Below the pieces are notes generated by a model. It was not told where the DNA came from, did not search any database, and was given only the letters and a program-made list of their open reading frames with translations. Position numbers and translations under genes: made by a program. 64,000 nucleotides of DNA. Source: Thuidium tamariscinum (Eukaryota > Streptophyta > Bryopsida > Hypnales > Thuidiaceae). Positions 1-11,560 of this stretch are shown here, in pieces (position 1 is the stretch's first letter; every line of letters starts with the position of its first letter). The DNA lies in NCBI GenBank assembly GCA_947034885.2, contig OX344750.2, positions 15,246,053 through 15,310,052 on the forward strand, in the 5' to 3' direction.

Positions 1-3000
1 TTGATTGACTTCACATTGATTATAGTCGTAATTCAATTCTTGAATCTTTTGCAAATAGTGTTGACCATTATATATTTGATGAGGAGATCTATCATTTGAA
101 GCACTATACTTGTTTGACTTTTGAAGTTGATCTTGGGGTATATAATTAGTTGATTTTGTATATGGACTCCTAAACACACAATTATGATTGTTTATAGGGT
201 ATTGGAATGCAGGGTAAGAATGATGAAATGTCCATAAAAAAGGGATTGTACTAGAGAGCATGTCTCTAGGGACCTCACCCACACAAGGACTACCATCCAA
301 ACTTTGTAGGTGTAGGACAAGAAATAATAGAGTTGAACGATATGCACTTGCTTTGCATACAGGGTTAGTGTAACCACCAGATTCGAAAACAATCTCTTCC
401 AAATGAGAGCAACCTCCCAATATCCACAACTCACACAAGTACTCGATACGATTGTCACGTAAATCCAAATGTTGTAATGCATATCTGCATTCATAACCAT
501 AATGTTGGAATGACCAATAAGGCTTCAGTAATTGCAAATAGTTGGAAAACACTCGAATTCCTAAATAACAATTGGTTCAAGGGTACTTTAAAAGACCTTT
601 AAAATTTTATAAATTGCTTAGAGCAAGGCAATTAGGGGCTATAAAAAAGATGACCGTTTCACTAAGGATCTCATTAAAATTCAACAAATCTCTAATTGAG
701 GTTAGAATGAAAATAGAGTCCCTAAAAACTAATCTCATAGACCTTTATATTTCTTAAATAACCTCTAAAGACTATACTTTCAGATTTTGAACAATAACTA
801 AATGCAAACATGCCTTGAATATGCAAAACCTTTGTTTTTATTTACATCTAATATTTGTAAATTCTTATATTTCTCTTACACTTGCATGGTGTAGATTTTT
901 TCAACTTCCCTATGAAAGTCTTCTATAATTCAAAGAAAATAGTTTTGTTTGACTTCAAATACTAAACTTTCCAATTCAATTTCAAAATTCACTTTAAAAA
1001 ATAGGTAAAATCAAAATCTTTTAAAACTATTATAATTACAACTTAACATTTTGAACTAAAGGAAAAAACATCCTTAGAAGAATTACAAATATTTCATCTT
1101 CTATTAGCTTTTAATATGGCAAGAATGTTGAATTTGAAACCAATTTTTGGTTTCAATTTTTTTAAAGGATTAGTTAATGTAGAAACCCTATTGATGCAAT
1201 CTATAGATCATATTTTAATACTTTTTCTTGAAATTCATCATTATATTAATACTCTAAACTGCATTATATAACACATTTCTACAATATTAGAAATCTCAAC
1301 TACTCGTGGAGTTTAAGAAGTTAATATATATTCTATACTACTATTCTTACAAAAAATTGTGGATAAGCTACATGATAATCCCTATCATGGAGATTCCTAG
1401 CTAGACATGCATTGAGATTGTGACAATAATAAATATTAGGCCCAATAATAGGAACAAATGAACAATGTTTCAATTCAATTTCAGCAAAATTGATAAATTC
1501 AAATTCAAGATGGCGTAAAAAGATAAGGGAATCTTTCCAACTCAACCATTTAAGGATGTAGAGATTTCTAGAGATTTCTTCAAGCTATTTTGGTTGTTTT
1601 TTAGGAACAATAAGCGTCAACATCTTTAGGTGCTCATAATGGTTAAAATCATAATTTGCTTGTTAAATTAGATTAGGACTAATTTAGTATCAACTGAAAC
1701 ACTATTCAAATATGAGAAGAAAAAACAACTTACAAGGGGCCTTGCAAAGCAGATAATCCACCCAAGACATTGATTTCATTATGAGAGAGATTGAGAGTCT
1801 TGAGAGCCACCAACCCTTGTAAACCAGCAATCTCATGGATGCAATTGTTGGATAGATTGAGAACCTTGAGGTTTGTCAATTGGGATAAGCCTTCCATCCA
1901 TGTAATCCTATTGGATGACAAATTGAGAGTAACAAGATGGTGTAGTACCTCGAGCCCTTCAATTCGCTCAATTTGATTGCCATGCAAGCTTAAGGTTTGT
2001 AAGTGAGTGAAATCAGACAACCCTATAATTGCATTCATAGAATGTAAACCTGCTCCATAGGCATAGATGTCTTTCACCTCCTCATCTAGAAGCCAAAAAA
2101 CAATGCATCACACATCAATGAAAAATGGCATGAAGACTAATGAATTGGAAATGACAAAAATTATTGAAAAGACTCTCCCTATAGATCCAATGTGACAATG
2201 TCCTATAGTCCATGTAAAAGTAAAGATTATGAACTTTCAATCAAAGTGTTCATTAAAAAAATCGTTAATGAGATCAATTCCTATGGATCTCTACTTAAAT
2301 TTTTTTTATTACATCTAATAGAGTTTGCATACATTGTTACATTTGTCTCATTTCTATCAAAATCCTTACTTCTTTGATTGAATTGCCTTCAAGGAAATCT
2401 CCATTACAAATTTAGAAAAATATGACCAGGTTTTATACAATAACATTCTTCTTTGGTCTACAATTATCATAGCCATCAAAGAAAAATATTACTTATGCAT
2501 CTCATTTGAGACAACTTTAAAATTGCCAATTTTATTTCAATTTAAAATTGAATTTACATTTGTGATATAAGATGTCCAAACATTGGTCTCAAACTACCTA
2601 AACCTCCAAGTTCTTAGGCATAGAAGAGGAAACCCTATAGTCTATGAGTTATACTCTATACTACAACTACATAACAAAAAGTCATTTCAACTTTATTGAC
2701 AATTTTTTAATTGTCAAAAATGAGATGCATAAACTGTTTTCTTCTACAACTAGTGCAAGGCTTGGTGTTTTGTGAGTTTAATTGCACTAAAATGTTTCCA
2801 TTTCAATCAAAAATTGCCGTAATATATAGAAATCCCTTTACATGATTGAATTGACAACAAAAATTGTAACTGCATGTTTATTAGCAATTGCTAAAAAGTT
2901 AGAACAAGAACTTTGATTAGAAGAGTGCTAAAATTCTCAAAGTTGCATGCAACCCTAAGAATAAGCAAAACTACAAAGACTAGAATGAATACTAGAGACA

Positions 3001-3966
3001 AAACCATGAAGAATTAAGAAAGAAAATTTTTAACTACAACATTTACAATTGAAAGAAAAGTTTTTAATCACATACTATGAATTGCAAGAGCTCTATAATT
3101 CTCGAAGTCTCCAAGATAGTCTTGTGCAATCCTAAAAATTATTTAGAAAAATTACAAAGATTGGAATTGATATGAGAGGATAAACAATGTAGAATTTTAA
3201 AAATAATTGTAACTAAACTTACAAAGCAAGCTTCTTGAATTGTGAGACCCTAATATTCTCAAAGGCACCAAAAAAACCACATGCAACCCTAAAAATCAGC
3301 AACAATACAAAGATTGCAAAGATTGGAATTGATACAAACCATCAAAAATTGAAAAATGAAGAAAGAAATTTGTAACTATAGAATTTGCAATTGAAAAAGA
3401 AAGCTCTAGAATTGGCAATTTGAATGGAACTTCTCAAAGTCATAGAGATAGCAACATGCAAATCTAAAATTATGAAGACAAGCACTTATATGTGAGATAC
3501 TTAGAGAGCAAGCTATTATAATAAGAAAAGCTCTAATATTCTTGAAGTCACCAAGAAAGGCACATGCAATCCTAAAAATCAAGAATTTTGCAAAGCCTTG
3601 AAATTTAAAACTAATATAAGAGACCAAATAGTATTGAATTAGCAAGAAAAAAATTATAATTACATATTTGCAATTAAGAGAGAAAGTTACATAGTTAGCA
3701 AAGTGACTTGAGGGAGCTCTAAAATCCTCAAAGTTGCAAAGAAAGCCACATCCAAGCATAAGATTACAAAAAACAGAAATTCATATGGAAAATCAAAACC
3801 AAGTATAGTTGATGAAAATGTAAAGAATGAGGTGGAATGCAAAAAAGGGAAGAGAAAGAAAGGAAGAAATACCCAAAGTAGATCCATGAGAGCTAGGAGC
3901 GTCGCGCACATCCAAAATTGGCCATGTAGTAGGCAGAGAGGACAATGGTGGAAGCTCCATTGTCAT
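1..3966 (-). CDS. LRRCC1/VFL1-like leucine-rich-repeat protein, 5' part of gene (partial)
   Basis: Three exons join in phase: 3873-3966 (ATG at 3966-3964), 1734-2085 and 1-484, where the frame runs open off the window edge. Donors are GTATTT after 3873 and GTAAGT after 1734; acceptors are CTAG before 2085 and TGCAG before 484. Exon 2 begins E-E-V-K-D-I-Y and encodes about five SDS22-type repeats of 22 residues (GLxxLxxLxxLNLSxNxI). Exon 3 continues with LQHLDLRDNRI, then a repeat-capping segment with NPVCKASAYR and LQSLDG. After this comes a low-complexity N/Q/S/Y-rich stretch. That order (SDS22-type LRRs, DNPVC..YR cap, LDG) is what I know of LRRCC1 (vertebrate CLERC) and algal VFL1, centriolar proteins that position basal bodies. 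The coiled-coil half would lie outside the window. A general SDS22/dynein-light-chain-1-like LRR protein is the alternative. Exon 1 is the weakest part; it rests on phase and one plausible donor. Confidence 0.75.
485..1733. other. Intron 2 of the LRRCC1/VFL1-like gene
   Basis: This AT-rich 1.25-kb intron is bounded by GTAAGT (1733-1728) and TGCAG (ending 485). Apart from a decayed LRR-like coding relic around 1333-1640 on the minus strand, it holds nothing recognisable. Confidence 0.7.
1333..1640 (-). pseudogene. Decayed LRR (NLR-like) coding fragment inside an intron
   Basis: Read on the minus strand from about 1640, one frame gives HLKMLTLIVPKKQPK, a stop, LEEISRNLYILKWLSW, then LRHLEFEFINFAEIELKHC and CHNLNACLARNLHDRDYHVA. 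The spacing of L-x-x-L-x-x-L blocks and the charged linkers resemble the last repeats of plant NB-ARC-LRR proteins. There is no NB-ARC motif, the frame has an internal stop, and the fragment lies inside the intron of an unrelated LRR gene. I read it as a relic of an inserted or captured LRR gene. The family call is tentative. Confidence 0.3.
2086..3872. other. Intron 1 of the LRRCC1/VFL1-like gene
   Basis: This intron of about 1.8 kb runs between the proposed short first exon and the first LRR exon. Its 5' half (2.9-3.77 kb) is a degenerate tandem array. The rest is unremarkable AT-rich sequence. Confidence 0.55.
2905..3770. repeat. Degenerate tandem repeat, about six units of 100-190 bp
   Basis: A block resembling GCTCTAATATTCTCAAAG, followed by CACATGCAACCCTAAAAATC, AATTACAAAGATTGGAATTG and AAGAAAGAAATTTGTAACTA, recurs in the same order. 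Unit anchors fall near 2925, 3089, 3240, 3427, 3529 and 3714. Units differ by many substitutions and indels. The array lies wholly inside intron 1 of the LRRCC1/VFL1-like gene. Confidence 0.6.
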
Positions 3967-6900
3967 AGATGTCTCAATTAGCTAGTCAATTAAATCATCA
4001 ATGAATTGATTGGCAACAAAGCTTGCAACAAAATAGGAAACACAAGTCTCATTGGAGAAGCAAGCAAGAAAGACAAAGAAGAAGGGAAGGGATTAGCAAA
4101 ATTGAGCTCATTGTGGACAAAATTCTATTAGAGGTATACATTTTAGAACTTGAATGTACACCACCATTTTCATTTCACTCAAAAAAGGGTTGCTCCCATT
4201 TTGCCCACACATGACTTCAATGACCTTGACAAGATTGAAACATCCCTTTAATACAAAGTCCTACACCTTTTTATAAATCAAATCAAATTGTTCAAAATAT
4301 TCTTTCAATATTCTTGCCCACATGTTGCTAAAAGTTCAAAAATTATTGCAAAAGTAAATATTTAAAAGATATTGATGGCAAATTAGAGTTATAGGACAAG
4401 AAAAGGTCATATTTGTTGTAGTAAAGCTTTCTCCAAGAAATCCAATTGAAGAAACCAAGACCTCTAGGCTTTCATTGTCACCTATGACCATCCCTGTGAA
4501 ACAGAATAAATGGCGGGGTGGAGGTACAAAGCCCCTTCAATTAAAAAACAAACAAGGTTATATAAAAAACTAGGGGACCTTAAAATGCCAGGTCTTGCCA
4601 AGGAAGATGCAAAAGAATGACCTATAACCATCCCAAACACAATATAAACCAATATAAAGTCAATGAAGATGTATGAGGTGTTTGCAATTGATGCCAATTT
4701 CTATCTATAGTGACAAACAAAATTGAGTACAATTGTGAAATGTTTTTATTCAAACAACCATATTGTAAGCATCAATGGATAAAGTCGAAAAGTATAAACA
4801 CAAAAGTTGTAGTATGCAACATACTCTATATTATTGTGGAAGTTTGAAGAAAAGATTAGTTGTGATTTGAAAGAAAATTAAACTCAAAGTGAGCCATGCT
4901 TAAGACTCAATTTTGTTCAACATGATTTGGAATTGCTCTATCTTTTATCAACTTTTCTAAACCCTAAAAATTAGCCTTTTGAAGATGAGAGTTTAAGGTT
5001 ATTTTAAATACTTCTATTTAGCACTTTGAAAATTCATAGTTTTTTCAAAAATTGCATTCTAAGAAGTTTGAAGTGTAAACGTGACAATAAATTTGATCAA
5101 CTATATGAAGGTATTGATCCAAATTAAAATCTCCTAAATGGGCAATCAGATATAGTTTATATTGTTTAAATCTTTTTATGTATTATATTATTAGATCTCA
5201 TTCTGATTTTCACATAGCATGTATTTTGTATAATTTGTTTTTACATTTCACATAATTTTATAAAGGTTCATTTTAGAAGGTCTAAACTTAGTGCACATGT
5301 TTTAAATAGAGAATTAGTTAAAGGAGTTTATTGCGTGACTAGGAATTTACATGAACGTGCGAACATTGCCCTATCAACCCTTAAGTAGTGTTTACTAGTT
5401 TTCGTAGGGCTAAAACAACAATTTTCAAATCCATGAGAAATACAATCATTCATTTACTAAGCTTGAAGAAATTAAAGTATCAAAGATTCAAAATGTACAA
5501 ATAGGAAAAAAAAAATTCACTTTACATTTTTAACATTACAAAAATATATTTAGAAAGTTGAAATAATCTTGTATTGCAATATATGAAGCCGTTACATTCA
5601 ACTAAAAAGTGCCAAAATGAAATTTTCACACCATATTTGACAAATTCACATCACCTTGGACTAATCATAAGATGTGTGGCATTTTTTTTGACAAAAACAA
5701 CTTAATGTATGTCAAATCTAACAGTTACATGAGGTAGCTTTGTGAATTCGACACTTACTTTTATTTTAGGCTATTGGACAAGATTTAGAACAATTGTATG
5801 TAATTTTAAATTCATAGTATAATCTTATAAGTTATATAAGATAAACCTACCTATGACAAGCAAACCACCTATGATAAACACCTAGAAAACTATCCATTAG
5901 AGTCGTCATAACAAAAAAATTCTAATAAATGGGATTAGGACTACATTAGGTTGATTTGAGGCTATAATCAATACCTTGGAGTTACTAATTTAAAACCTTT
6001 ATTAAAAAATTATTTTTTAATAAATTTCCTTCATATCATGGCCATGTAAGGAAATTTTGTAGTGATGACCATTGTGGGGACACTGTATGCTAATTTGGGG
6101 TAATCTAGAGACTCTTCTTGGTCCAATTGGGCAATACACTCCAAAAAAATTTTGTTTTGTCCAAAAAATAAAATTTTGATTGCATCCATTTCTCACATTT
6201 GTCTTTTGTATGAAAAAAGATTTGTATTTTTTTTGCTAATGTTAAGAAGCCAAATCATTCATTTTGCTTGACATAGGTAGGATTACATTATACTTGAATT
6301 ATTCGTAAAGTACCCTAAACCGGGATTTTAACCCATGAGTTTTGTGAAAAAAACTGGTTGAGTTAAAAAAATCAAAATGAAAGTAGGTATGAAACTTATT
6401 TTTCCATCAAAATGGTGCCTAAAAAAGTTTGATCCCCACTTTAGAAGTCGTGTGACATAAATATCTTGCAAAAATGTTTGATGCTTCAACTATAGTTGCC
6501 TTCTCAACTTCAAAAAAATCATGCCCAAAGTGAGGGGGGGGGAATTTACTAATAACTCAATTGTCCTCAATTTTTTTGGTAAAACTTAAGATCCTTCACT
6601 GTAAGGACACCTCATCCATTTACACAGTTTGATAGAAAATCACACTTGTGGAAATAACGATGACTGTTCCCATGTGAGAATCAAGAGCACTTCAGTTGGC
6701 ATCATCTCTCAATGATCTCCACGAACCTCAAGTTCATCAGCCATCCTGATTTCTTAACACGTCTGCAAGTCAAACTGTACTGAACAAAAAAGTTTCTTAT
6801 ACGGTAATATAGTCTCACACCTGGCATGAGGTAACAGATAACGCAGGAAACCGAAATTCAATTTCACTTACGAAATTTATTATAATTGGATATTCCCAAA

Positions 6901-7363
6901 CCAAATCAACGGTGAATCAGTTGAACACTAACGGGATCTGACACACAAAGCCAAAACATGACAGCGCATTCTACCTGCAATCACACTTCGCTTTCGATCT
7001 CCCTACCTTAGTTTTTGAGAAGCTGAAAATTTGCGTTGCAGCACAAGACGAGTTCTTGGACATGCGCCAACTACCTTGGTAAGCTTGCCCTGATCTAAAA
7101 GCTGAATCGACTACGCATCTTATTCTAGAAAATCCTTTTTATTACATTCACATTCAGCATAACAAGAACACAACCTTAAGACAGGCATGATCTGATGCAG
7201 AACAGACTTAGTACTTGACCTACCAACAATCTTGATCTCTCTCTCCTCCACGATTTCGTCACACGCCACCAAACGAAAAAGCCCCTCTGATGTGCTCTCA
7301 GATCCATTCACCAGAGTGCTACTTTGCAAACAAAGGTAGGCAAAGAAAGAGAATTGATTTAGA
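3967..7363. other. Intergenic sequence without recognised genes
   Basis: This AT-rich stretch lies between the start of the LRRCC1-like gene and the stop codon of the DUF7086 gene. From about 6.6 kb base composition becomes more balanced, which fits the 3' untranslated end of the DUF7086 gene. No RNA gene, repeat array or transposon end was recognised in 4.0-6.6 kb. Confidence 0.5.
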
Positions 7364-9075
7364 TTAGTCATTTGGCAAATATTTACCGGCCGGATTGAGT
7401 TGTTTCAACAGGCCCCCATAGGTGGAGTAAAGGACGCGATCTTTTGCCCCTGTTCGGTGTTTGTCGTTATGTTTGCAGAAGAACTTGAGCTGGTCGAGAG
7501 TGCAAAGACCCAGTGTCTGAGTAAGCAAGAGAAATAACCAATTTATTTCTCTTTTTTTCTCCGCTATAACTGGCTTCACACAATCATTTTGATGGCACAA
7601 TGTGCAATCCAGGAGACGTGGGACCATCCAGTGCTTGGGTGCGCGGTCATGCATGGAGTGCTTGTTCTCAATAAAGTATCTCTCAAGCTGAACAAAAGCG
7701 GCCTGAATTCAAAAAAACACCTCATACAATCAGCAAGAGTTGTAACACTCAAGTGTCCACAACAAACTAAAAAAACCAACCTGGATTCATTGATGGGAGG
7801 ATTTGCATTACAAATACCGTGCTTGATCTCCGTCCCAAATCAGGTATAAAGAACGAAGAATACAAACCTGAAGATTGACCTCGACGGTTGTCATTCCGTC
7901 ACACCTTTTGCACTGCACCTCGCCTCCAATAGTGCTCATTCCGCGCCTCAATATCCACTCGAGGCTATGGTTCTTCGCACGGTACTCTGTAGACCAAGGA
8001 AAAGGTGCCGGCACGTGAGGACCTTTCTTTGCTGAGTTGCCACTAGTCGCTGACAACCGCTCACCTGCCACAATCCCCAAAAATAAAGCGGCATTCAGCA
8101 TTCACCTTTTCTCTGAACATCACGGCAAGTAGATGAGACTTCTAATGAACCTAAAATGTCAAGCAGGCACCAGTAAAGACAACATGGCATAATGCACATG
8201 AAACTTTGAGTAGCTTCCACATAGCAAACCAAGCGCATATAATCAAAAGCAAATCACTGTACAGCGACACTGCATCAATCGAAATTCAAGAGTTACCAGC
8301 GTCGTGCTGTAGCTGTGTCGAGACCTAAATCAGGGCTCTTCACGCAAAACAAACACGCAACTACAACACGTGACCGCAAACAAACTCTACACGGGAGGAG
8401 AAAAGTGGGGGCGGGGGAAGGAGGAGAACATTGTGAGAAAAGTTCAATTCGTCGTCCTCACGAACAAAACTAGCAATCTCATCGTCGATGTCTTCAAATT
8501 ATCGCCAATATATACTACTCACAGACACTGCAGTACTTCAAGACAGGCTGAACTGCAAAATTCTACCAAATGGTTGGAATTCCGCTGCGATAGAAAGCTT
8601 CAGATGGGTGGGTGATCGTTGCACTCCGCAGTCCGCTTCTTCAACCCTCACCACTCGACTACTCAGATCTTCAACCTCAAATCAAAAGCCATTCTACTAC
8701 TACATCTCGACAAAGATTCTAACGCTTACGGATACATGCAGATTGCAGAACCAGAACCAGAAACGATTGCATCGAAGATTTCCAGAAATAGAGAGGTCAA
8801 GCACGAATTAGTCGAGTGCACACAATACAAGATTCATGTAAAAAACCGTGGTACTGACTTGAACATAGAGTTCCTGGGGCCAACGTGCGCACGGGAGTGC
8901 GTCTCGGTCGGTAGTGTTCATCTTCTTCTGTCGAGTGCGTCGACCCGGTCGAGCCCGGCTGCTGCTGCTGCTGCGAACGGAGTAACAGATCTTGCGAAGA
9001 CGACAGCCGAGACGATGAGCCCGGCGGCCCTAGAGTCAGTCTCAAACTGTCTTCTTCGTCCTCAGGATCACTCAT
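7364..9075 (-). CDS. DUF7086-family protein with paired CxxC motifs
   Basis: Three exons give about 254 aa: 8847-9075, 7868-8064 and 7364-7702, stop at 7364-7366. The conserved region starts at about residue 95 (PAPFPWSTEYRAKNHSLEW), then GEVQCKRC (C128, C131), SMHDRAPKHW, C175/C178, VKPVI, INWLFLLL, FCKH, HRTGAKDRVLY and a C-terminal LKQLNP. This motif series is the signature of the plant DUF7086 family, whose function is unknown; the cysteine pairs suggest metal binding. Exon 2 ends EVNLQ/GTTTGT and exon 3 opens after TTCAG. The N-terminus is acidic and Ser/Gln-rich, starting MSDPEDEEDSLRL; an in-frame Met further upstream at 9195 is possible. The exon 1 donor (CACG/GTTTTT) is weak and was chosen because it keeps phase. 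Conserved exons are firm, the exon 1 end is not. Confidence 0.8.
8065..8846. other. Intron 1 of the DUF7086 gene
   Basis: This 0.78-kb intron is inferred from a CAG acceptor (8067-8065) and a phase-compatible donor at 8846. It is moderately GC-rich and contains no repeat I recognise. Confidence 0.45.
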
Positions 9076-10300
9076 GAAGGACTGCCGTCGAAAGTCCAGC
9101 CTTGCCCGCTTACTGGACCCAGCCACCGTGACCTCCTCCCACACACGCCCCTTCGCCACCCACGAGAACCAACGAAAAACGCGCCTCCGCTTCACGTATC
9201 GTCACTATACATCTACGTACACGTCGCGTCGTCGTCCTCCCTTCCGTTGCCCTAACTTTTCATCAGAAGCGCTTCGCAACGCCACCAAATCTTTCCCAAT
9301 GTCGCCCACGCCGCATTGTAGGCAAACAACATGCACCGCGAATTTCGTTCCGTTCCGTTCCCTTCCGTTCCGTTCGGTTCCGTGGCGTTCGGTTCTCGCT
9401 CCAATTCCACACCCAACGCTACACCAACAGTAGACTTCACCTACATAAGAAAGAACGAAAGAGACTGACGAGAGAGACAAACTCCAAACTCCAAATCCCA
9501 AATCCTATTACCCAAGATATGACCGCGAGGAAGAAGTAAACCCTTGCCGGGAACGGGAACGGAAACGGCCCTGTTGAAAAATTGGAGATCGGGACCAGCG
9601 CCGGACTGGAAGTACTGTACGACGGCCGGACCAGACTACCAGAGCTACAGAGCCAAATCTCTGGGACTGAACTGAACCCAGTCTTCAAAACCTAACTTAA
9701 ATTCCTTTTTTAAAGGCAGCAGCAGCAGGAACAGAACAGAAGCAGCAGAGGACGAAATCAACGACCAAAGTCCGAGGGAGGGACAAGCGATGTGACAAAA
9801 AGATGCGGCCCGGCGCACGGTCAGAACGACAGTGGAATGACTAGATAGCGGCGGACGGTACGATGATTCTCTTCGAGTTCTCTCTCTCTCTCTTCTCCCC
9901 CGGAAGAAAAATACCCGGAAAAACCAAGAAAAAACGTGGAAAATGAAGGAAAATTTGAGGAAAAAGGCAAGAAAAAATTGGGGAAAAACAAATGCGAGCG
10001 GCGATTTGGAACCAGCATCTGGCACTTCAGCAGCAGCCAGATGAGGATTTCGAGTTGGGATTTGCGGTCGCAGGGGCTTGGATGGGCTGAAGGGCTGCGA
10101 CGACGATGACGGACGGGATCACGGGACGCTTGCCCTGACTGGGGTACTGTACCGGCCGGCCCGTAGACCAGGCCCGCATCTGCAGGGAATCAACCGACAT
10201 AACCCTAGAATGGCTCCCAAACTCCGTCCACCCCGGTACTTTTTCTTCTATTTTTTTTTACTTTTTGGGGTTTTGTTTTGGGGAGGGGTGTAGATTGGTT
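8850..10300 (-). promoter_or_regulatory. GC-rich 5' island of the DUF7086 gene
   Basis: Base composition changes sharply from AT-rich flanks to CpG-containing, GC-rich DNA covering exon 1 and about 1.2 kb upstream. On the plus strand it contains a degenerate CCGTT/TTCCG pentamer run (about 9345-9400), a CT-dinucleotide tract (about 9880-9895) and many purine blocks. I infer promoter plus 5' untranslated sequence for the minus-strand gene. The exact transcription start cannot be read from sequence. Confidence 0.5.
9345..9400. repeat. Degenerate pentanucleotide repeat (GGAAC)n upstream of DUF7086 gene
   Basis: The plus strand shows consecutive CCGTT/CCCTT/CGGTT pentamers, broken once by GTGGCG. 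It lies about 270-330 bp upstream of the chosen start codon, probably in the 5' untranslated region or promoter. Confidence 0.7.
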
Positions 10301-10397
10301 CTCATTTGGCCTTGGGAGTCAATGAATATTTATATTTTGTCTTGATGCAAGAGCACAACACACTCTAGAATCAATAAGTAGGTCAAACAAATCATCC

Positions 10398-10693
10398 CAT
10401 TAGGGAGGATTTGAAGCTTTCAGAGGGCTGTTTCGGGACTGTTTCCAAAATTGTTTCCGTAATTGCTGGCCGCTGTCAAGCCATCAATTGCCAAATAAAA
10501 TAAAATAAAATTGTGGGTACTTGAAATGTAAAAAAAAGTCCAAAATTTTATTTTATTTTTCAAAAAATAAATAATAATGTGGCACTCTCTCGACTACGTA
10601 GGATTCTTATAATTTTGCGTTCTTGTGATAGTTTTTGCATTCCTACACTGTGAGAATTTGCAGTCTTTCAGAGGCCTCAAATCTCCCCTAATG
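10398..10693 (-). mobile_element. Non-autonomous inverted-repeat element, GGGACTG/GGGAAC family, copy 1
   Basis: The left end CATTAGGGAGGATTTGAAGC and the right end read backwards (CATTAGGGGAGATTTGAGGC) form degenerate terminal inverted repeats of about 28 bp. The interior carries GGGCTGTTTCGGGACTGTTT, TGGCCGCTGTCAAGCC, GTGGCAC and ACTGTGAGAATTTGCAG. The same blocks recur in the copies at 39.5, 45.1 and 60.9 kb. It has no coding capacity. Confidence 0.55.
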
Positions 10694-10869
10694 AATTGTG
10701 ATCATCCGCGATAGTAATTAAAATTAGGAAAGTCGATCTAAATATTGGTGAATTTTATATTTTGTAGAGGTGCTTTCTGGAGTGATTTCTATTTTTTTTA
10801 CTTTTTTCAAATGTAAAGGGAGTGAATTCAAAAATCAAGTGAAATTTTTTGAAATTTGTCAAGAAAAAT

Positions 10870-11560
10870 TTACTATTGGTATTTGGTAGGGAGATCTTAA
10901 TGAAGACAAGATATTTATAGTCAATTATACTACCTTGATATGTCTAAAAATTGATTTTAAGGTCTTGAAATTGAATTAACCCTAATGCCCAAGGCATCAA
11001 AATTTGGTCTTTGTGAAACTTTGAAGTTAAATAAACCTAATCAAGTTGTTGTTTTTAGTATTTTATATTTTTGAATTTTTTTTGAAGTCTAGCTAGTTTA
11101 AGTATCAAAAATCCAATCTTCAAAATGATTGATTATAATTTTTCTATTCAAGATTTTGTACAAGGTGTCCCTTACAATCTTGACTTTCCATAGTATCGAG
11201 GGCTCTTAAAAATGAGCCTCAAATACACTAGATCTTGGAGAAAAAATCACATTCAAAATTCATTTAAGAGAATTGTAGAGTAGATTTTGAAAAGTCATAA
11301 ATTGCCAATTGGAGTTATGCAATCTAGGCCCTTCAAACTCTTATTTTTTTGGCAACCAAATTTTTAGATTTGTCATGTGAAAAGAAGATTAAAAGACTTC
11401 AAGTTACTTTTGAAGTTTTAGTACCCTCATAATCAAACATTATAATCCTTCAATCTATAAGTGAAATCTTTGTGTTTTCTTTTCTTGAGTGATCTCTAGC
11501 ATATCTAGTTTGAATTTACATGAATACATTTTAGAAAAAATTCCTAAAGCTTATCAAAAT
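10870..11560 (+). repeat. Dispersed repeat, second copy at 42.9-43.56 kb
   Basis: Blocks such as TACACTAGATCTTGGAGAAA, ATTGTAGAGTAGATTTTGAA and CCCTTCAAACTCTTA, with the surrounding 600 bp, recur in the same order and orientation at 42.9-43.56 kb with many substitutions. The leading part (TTAACCCTAATGCCCAAGG, near 10977) also resembles sequence at 52.66 kb. It has no open frame and is probably an old transposable element. Confidence 0.5.

Noticed and set aside
192-500. Open frame of about 100 codons on the minus strand
   Set aside because: It overlaps the LRRCC1-like exon in another frame. The other frame carries the LRR motif and the NPVC cap and stays open to the window edge.
3406-3911. 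Hydrophobic open frames on the minus strand near the LRRCC1-like first exon
   Set aside because: They arise from the tandem repeat and T-rich intron sequence and show no family motif. Only the short in-phase exon at 3873-3966 is kept.
9205-10293. Several overlapping open frames in GC-rich DNA
   Set aside because: They are low-complexity (Phe/Ser/Arg-rich or GGAAC-repeat derived), overlap each other and match no family. GC-rich promoters lack stop codons by composition.
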